Below, one piece after another: positions 6,184 to 7,613 of a stretch of DNA of 7,613 nt. The translations under genes were made by a program, and so were the position numbers. The notes under the pieces are model-generated. The model saw only the letters and a list, made by a program, of their open reading frames with translations. It was not told where the DNA came from and did no database searches. Within the stretch, counting starts at the first letter, position 1, and each line of letters opens with the position of its first letter. Source of the stretch: an uncultured Clostridium sp. (GTDB lineage Bacteria; Cyanobacteriota; Vampirovibrionia; Gastranaerophilales; Gastranaerophilaceae); contig CAJMDF010000057.1 of NCBI GenBank assembly GCA_905212085.1, positions 1 through 7,613 on the forward strand. The letters run 5' to 3'.

Positions 6184-6198
6184 TTTTCTCCTTTTTTA

Positions 6199-6837
6199 TT
6201 ATCCTTTTACATTTATTGTATTACTACTATTATTATTAATTTTTTTCTTTTCTTCAAATCCTAATCCGCGCATTAGAGGATGTAGAATATAATTGCTTAA
6301 TTCTGAAGCAATCCATGCAAGACCTATGACTGTTCCTGTAAGGTTACTTAATTCTATTGCTCCTTTTGCAGCTGGAAATTCAGGCGGTTTGTCATCTTTC
6401 AAAAGATGTTCTTTCAAAGTTAATTTATCATCATTAGATATTTTTAAAGTATCTGAAATTTTTGATAAAAGTTTATGACCTTGTCTGTCTTTTTTCTCCA
6501 TTTTTGCTAATTTGGCATAATTAAGGTACTCTGCAGCATTTTTGAATGCTGGTAGATCTTTATCGCCCTTTAGAATTTTTTGAGCTATTTTAAATCCGTA
6601 TTTTTGGAATATTAAAGGAATCATTGTCAGGTATATTCCAAGACATAATGCTTGATATAGACCTTCTTTAGTTGCTGCATATTTTCTTGTTTTTTCATCA
6701 ACATTATGATCCATCATAATTGCAGCAGGTCTGCCTGTGGCTTTAAATAATGATTCTGTTGATACTGTGTATTTTGTATTATTTGCAAAATTTACAAATT
6801 TGGGGTTTAAAAGTATATTTGCTACTTTATCAATCAT
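6199..6837 (-). CDS. Conserved-type protein of unknown function, paralogue of the upstream gene (212 aa)
   Basis: I do not recognise a characterised family. Residues 36-70 (from RPAAIMMD through RKYAATKEGLYQAL to GIYL) align without gaps to residues 37-71 of the upstream 175-aa protein: shared RP, MMD, R-R/K-Y, A, EGL, A, G and YL. A hydrophobic stretch follows the block (60-78). A Lys-rich, predicted helical middle section (about 84-150) is longer than in the paralogue. A second hydrophobic segment (165-185) ends in HPLMRGLGF, paralleling KPLMNALLP in the other protein. The tail is polar and Asn-rich (NNNSSNT). There is no signal peptide. It begins inside TAATG at the upstream gene's stop, with a strong GGAGGTG (6848-6842), so the two are translated together. 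It is probably membrane-associated; its role is unknown. Confidence 0.8.
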   Translation of the reverse strand: MIDKVANILLNPKFVNFANNTKYTVSTESLFKATGRPAAIMMDHNVDEKTRKYAATKEGLYQALCLGIYLTMIPLIFQKYGFKIAQKILKGDKDLPAFKNAAEYLNYAKLAKMEKKDRQGHKLLSKISDTLKISNDDKLTLKEHLLKDDKPPEFPAAKGAIELSNLTGTVIGLAWIASELSNYILHPLMRGLGFEEKKKINNNSSNTINVKG

Positions 6838-7364
6838 TATACACCTCCAATCTTCATTCCGGAATTATAAAAATTCTTGAAATGATAAGGTGTTGAGTAA
6901 CCTTGAAAATTAGGTTGTGCTATTTCTTTTCGGGGTAGTGGTTGTTGTGTAATCCTTTTTGTTTCTTTTTTAGGTAACAATGCATTCATGAGAGGTTTTG
7001 TAGCTGCGTTACATATTGCAGGAATAACAAACAGAGCTGTTAGGCTCACGCTAATAAGTGACAGAGTAGATTTCATTTTAGGAAGTTCTTTAAGGTGATT
7101 AGTTTTTCCTGCAATATGTTTCGCGAGTTTTTCGACTCCTGCATCAGTGATTAAGTATGAGCCGAAAGCGACTGCACCTGTCAATCCCTCTCTGAATGCT
7201 GTATATCTTCTTGAATCCTTTTCTTGTTTTTTGTCCATCATTGTAAATGTCGGACGCAAAATCCCTTTTGATACGGCAATTGTTAAAGCTCCATATAGGG
7301 CTTTATTATTTTTGCCTAAATTCATACATAAATTTTTAAATTGTTTTTGAAAAGGGGTAGTCAT
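6837..7364 (-). CDS. Protein of unknown function, first gene of the cluster and paralogue of the next (175 aa)
   Basis: Not recognised as a known family. Its core is RPTFTMMD (37-44), then SRRYTAFREGL (51-61) leading into a hydrophobic stretch (61-75). A second, strongly hydrophobic segment (about 100-122) is followed by ATKPLMNALLP (121-131). The C-terminal 45 residues are polar, Pro/Gln/Lys-rich and end in FYNSGMKIGGV, probably disordered. The downstream 212-aa protein shares the core block and the PLMxxL motif. The start at 7364 is chosen because GGAG (7374-7371) lies 6 nt upstream. The frame stays open up to 7544, but that extension crosses the promoter region and the divergent antitoxin gene and so is unlikely. 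A second Met at 7376 would add only four residues, and its ATG overlaps the ribosome site. Confidence 0.8.
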   Translation of the reverse strand: MTTPFQKQFKNLCMNLGKNNKALYGALTIAVSKGILRPTFTMMDKKQEKDSRRYTAFREGLTGAVAFGSYLITDAGVEKLAKHIAGKTNHLKELPKMKSTLSLISVSLTALFVIPAICNAATKPLMNALLPKKETKRITQQPLPRKEIAQPNFQGYSTPYHFKNFYNSGMKIGGV

Positions 7365-7401
7365 ATTTTTCTCCATTTTTATTCTAAAACTTGAATATGG
7401 G

Positions 7402-7435
7402 TTGTAAAATACAAAAATTGTTATAATAATTATAA
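7402..7435. promoter_or_regulatory. Two palindromes, candidate antitoxin operator
   Basis: TTGTA-AAA-TACAA (7402-7414) is a perfect 5-bp inverted repeat with a 3-nt spacer. TTATAA-TAA-TTATAA (7421-7435) is a perfect 6-bp one, also with a 3-nt spacer. The centres are 20 bp apart, about two helical turns. The second palindrome overlaps the -10 elements of both divergent promoters. Phd/YefM antitoxins typically repress their own promoters through paired palindromes, and the first resembles the TGTA...TACA cores known for YefM-type operators. Short AT-rich palindromes also arise by chance. Confidence 0.4.
7419..7427 (+). promoter_or_regulatory. Extended -10 promoter of the antitoxin gene
   Basis: TGTTATAAT is a perfect TGn-TATAAT. 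Initiation is expected near 7434, giving a leader of about 25 nt that includes the ribosome site GAGGTG (7448-7453), 5 nt before the ATG at 7459. No good -35 lies at 16-18 bp (GGGTTG at 17). Confidence 0.55.
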
Positions 7436-7457
7436 GTTTATGGAAAAGAGGTGTTAA
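7429..7457 (-). promoter_or_regulatory. Promoter of the leftward gene cluster
   Basis: On the minus strand TTAACA (7457-7452) and TATAAT (7434-7429) are spaced by exactly 17 bp, one mismatch from consensus overall. Initiation is expected near 7422, about 58 nt before the 175-aa gene. Its -10 is nearly back to back with the -10 of the divergent antitoxin promoter, and its -35 lies between the antitoxin ribosome site and its start codon. Confidence 0.6.
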
Positions 7458-7458
7458 T

Positions 7459-7613
7459 ATGCAACAATTAACAAATTTACAAGAATTGGAGATGGCAGTA
7501 AATTTGAATGGAGAGGTGGTTGTTACAAAAAACAATAAAAACAATGTAATACTTATGAGTATGGAGGAATATAAAAAAAGTTTAATAAAAGATAAAATAA
7601 AAAATAACTTAAT
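7459..7613 (+). CDS. Phd/YefM-like antitoxin, 5' part (runs off the window)
   Basis: The first 51 residues are visible. The pattern of a short N-terminal helix (LTNLQELEMAV), then the strands GEVVVTKNNKNNVILMSMEEYKK (18-40), is the classic Phd/YefM signature: hydrophobic strand, T-K/R-N-x-K/R-x-x-x-V-x-M-S, then x-E-E-Y. These antitoxins bind DNA as dimers through the N-terminal part and neutralise a partner toxin (RelE/YoeB, Doc or PIN types) with the C-terminal tail, which here is mostly outside the window. The segment before the first strand is a little shorter than in many members. The start is set by GAGGTG (7448-7453). Any toxin would be expected just beyond 7613. An orphan Phd-like repressor is also possible. 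Confidence 0.78.
   Translation, partial: MQQLTNLQELEMAVNLNGEVVVTKNNKNNVILMSMEEYKKSLIKDKIKNNL

Noticed and set aside
7365..7544. N-terminal extension of the 175-aa protein up to 7544
   Set aside because: The frame is open, but it crosses the promoter region and runs antisense through the antitoxin start. GGAG at 7374-7371 places the start at 7364.

Overview
The window is AT-rich and bacterial. Two of its proteins have a clearly cyanobacterial character: a TyrA of the cyanobacterial arogenate/prephenate dehydrogenase type, and a protein resembling LdpA, the cyanobacterial iron-sulfur protein tied to circadian-clock input. Nothing photosynthetic is present. Together with the very AT-rich codon use, this best fits a non-photosynthetic gut relative of the cyanobacteria (Melainabacteria / Gastranaerophilales type). 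That placement is an inference from remembered family features, not from a database search.

Layout. At the left edge (3-161, +) is the 3' end of an unrecognised gene, whose stop shares the bases TTAA with the stop of the convergent tyrA (158-919, -). A compact divergent promoter region (920-991) separates tyrA from a short nitroreductase (992-1510, +). That gene meets, tail to tail, the end of a long leftward gene cluster running from 7364 down to 1512. In transcription order the cluster holds two related small membrane-associated proteins of unknown function (175 and 212 aa), a 103-aa three-helix membrane protein resembling PQ-loop/SemiSWEET proteins, proB, proA, a class II tRNA-Ser(CGA), the ldpA-like gene and a HAD-family phosphatase. 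Gaps are short (1-nt overlaps to 71 nt) and no convincing intrinsic terminator interrupts them, so at least partial co-transcription is likely. At the right edge (7459-7613, +) a Phd/YefM-like antitoxin begins, divergent from the cluster, and runs off the window.

Function. ProB and ProA are the first two enzymes of proline synthesis from glutamate, and TyrA serves tyrosine synthesis. The LdpA-like protein carries two complete 4Fe-4S cysteine sets and is translationally coupled to the HAD phosphatase. The 175/212-aa pair shares an ungapped block (RPxxxMMD, then R-R/K-Y-x-A-x-x-E-G-L) and a PLMxxL motif near the C-terminus, so it is a paralogous family without a known role. The intergenic region at 7365-7458 contains an almost symmetric bidirectional promoter core with two palindromes, a plausible autoregulatory site for the antitoxin.

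The most interesting items are the LdpA-like protein outside photosynthetic cyanobacteria, the paralogous membrane-protein pair with its SemiSWEET-like neighbour, the probable leaderless start of tyrA, and the symmetric promoter of the antitoxin. I see no mobile element, CRISPR array, prophage or rRNA here.
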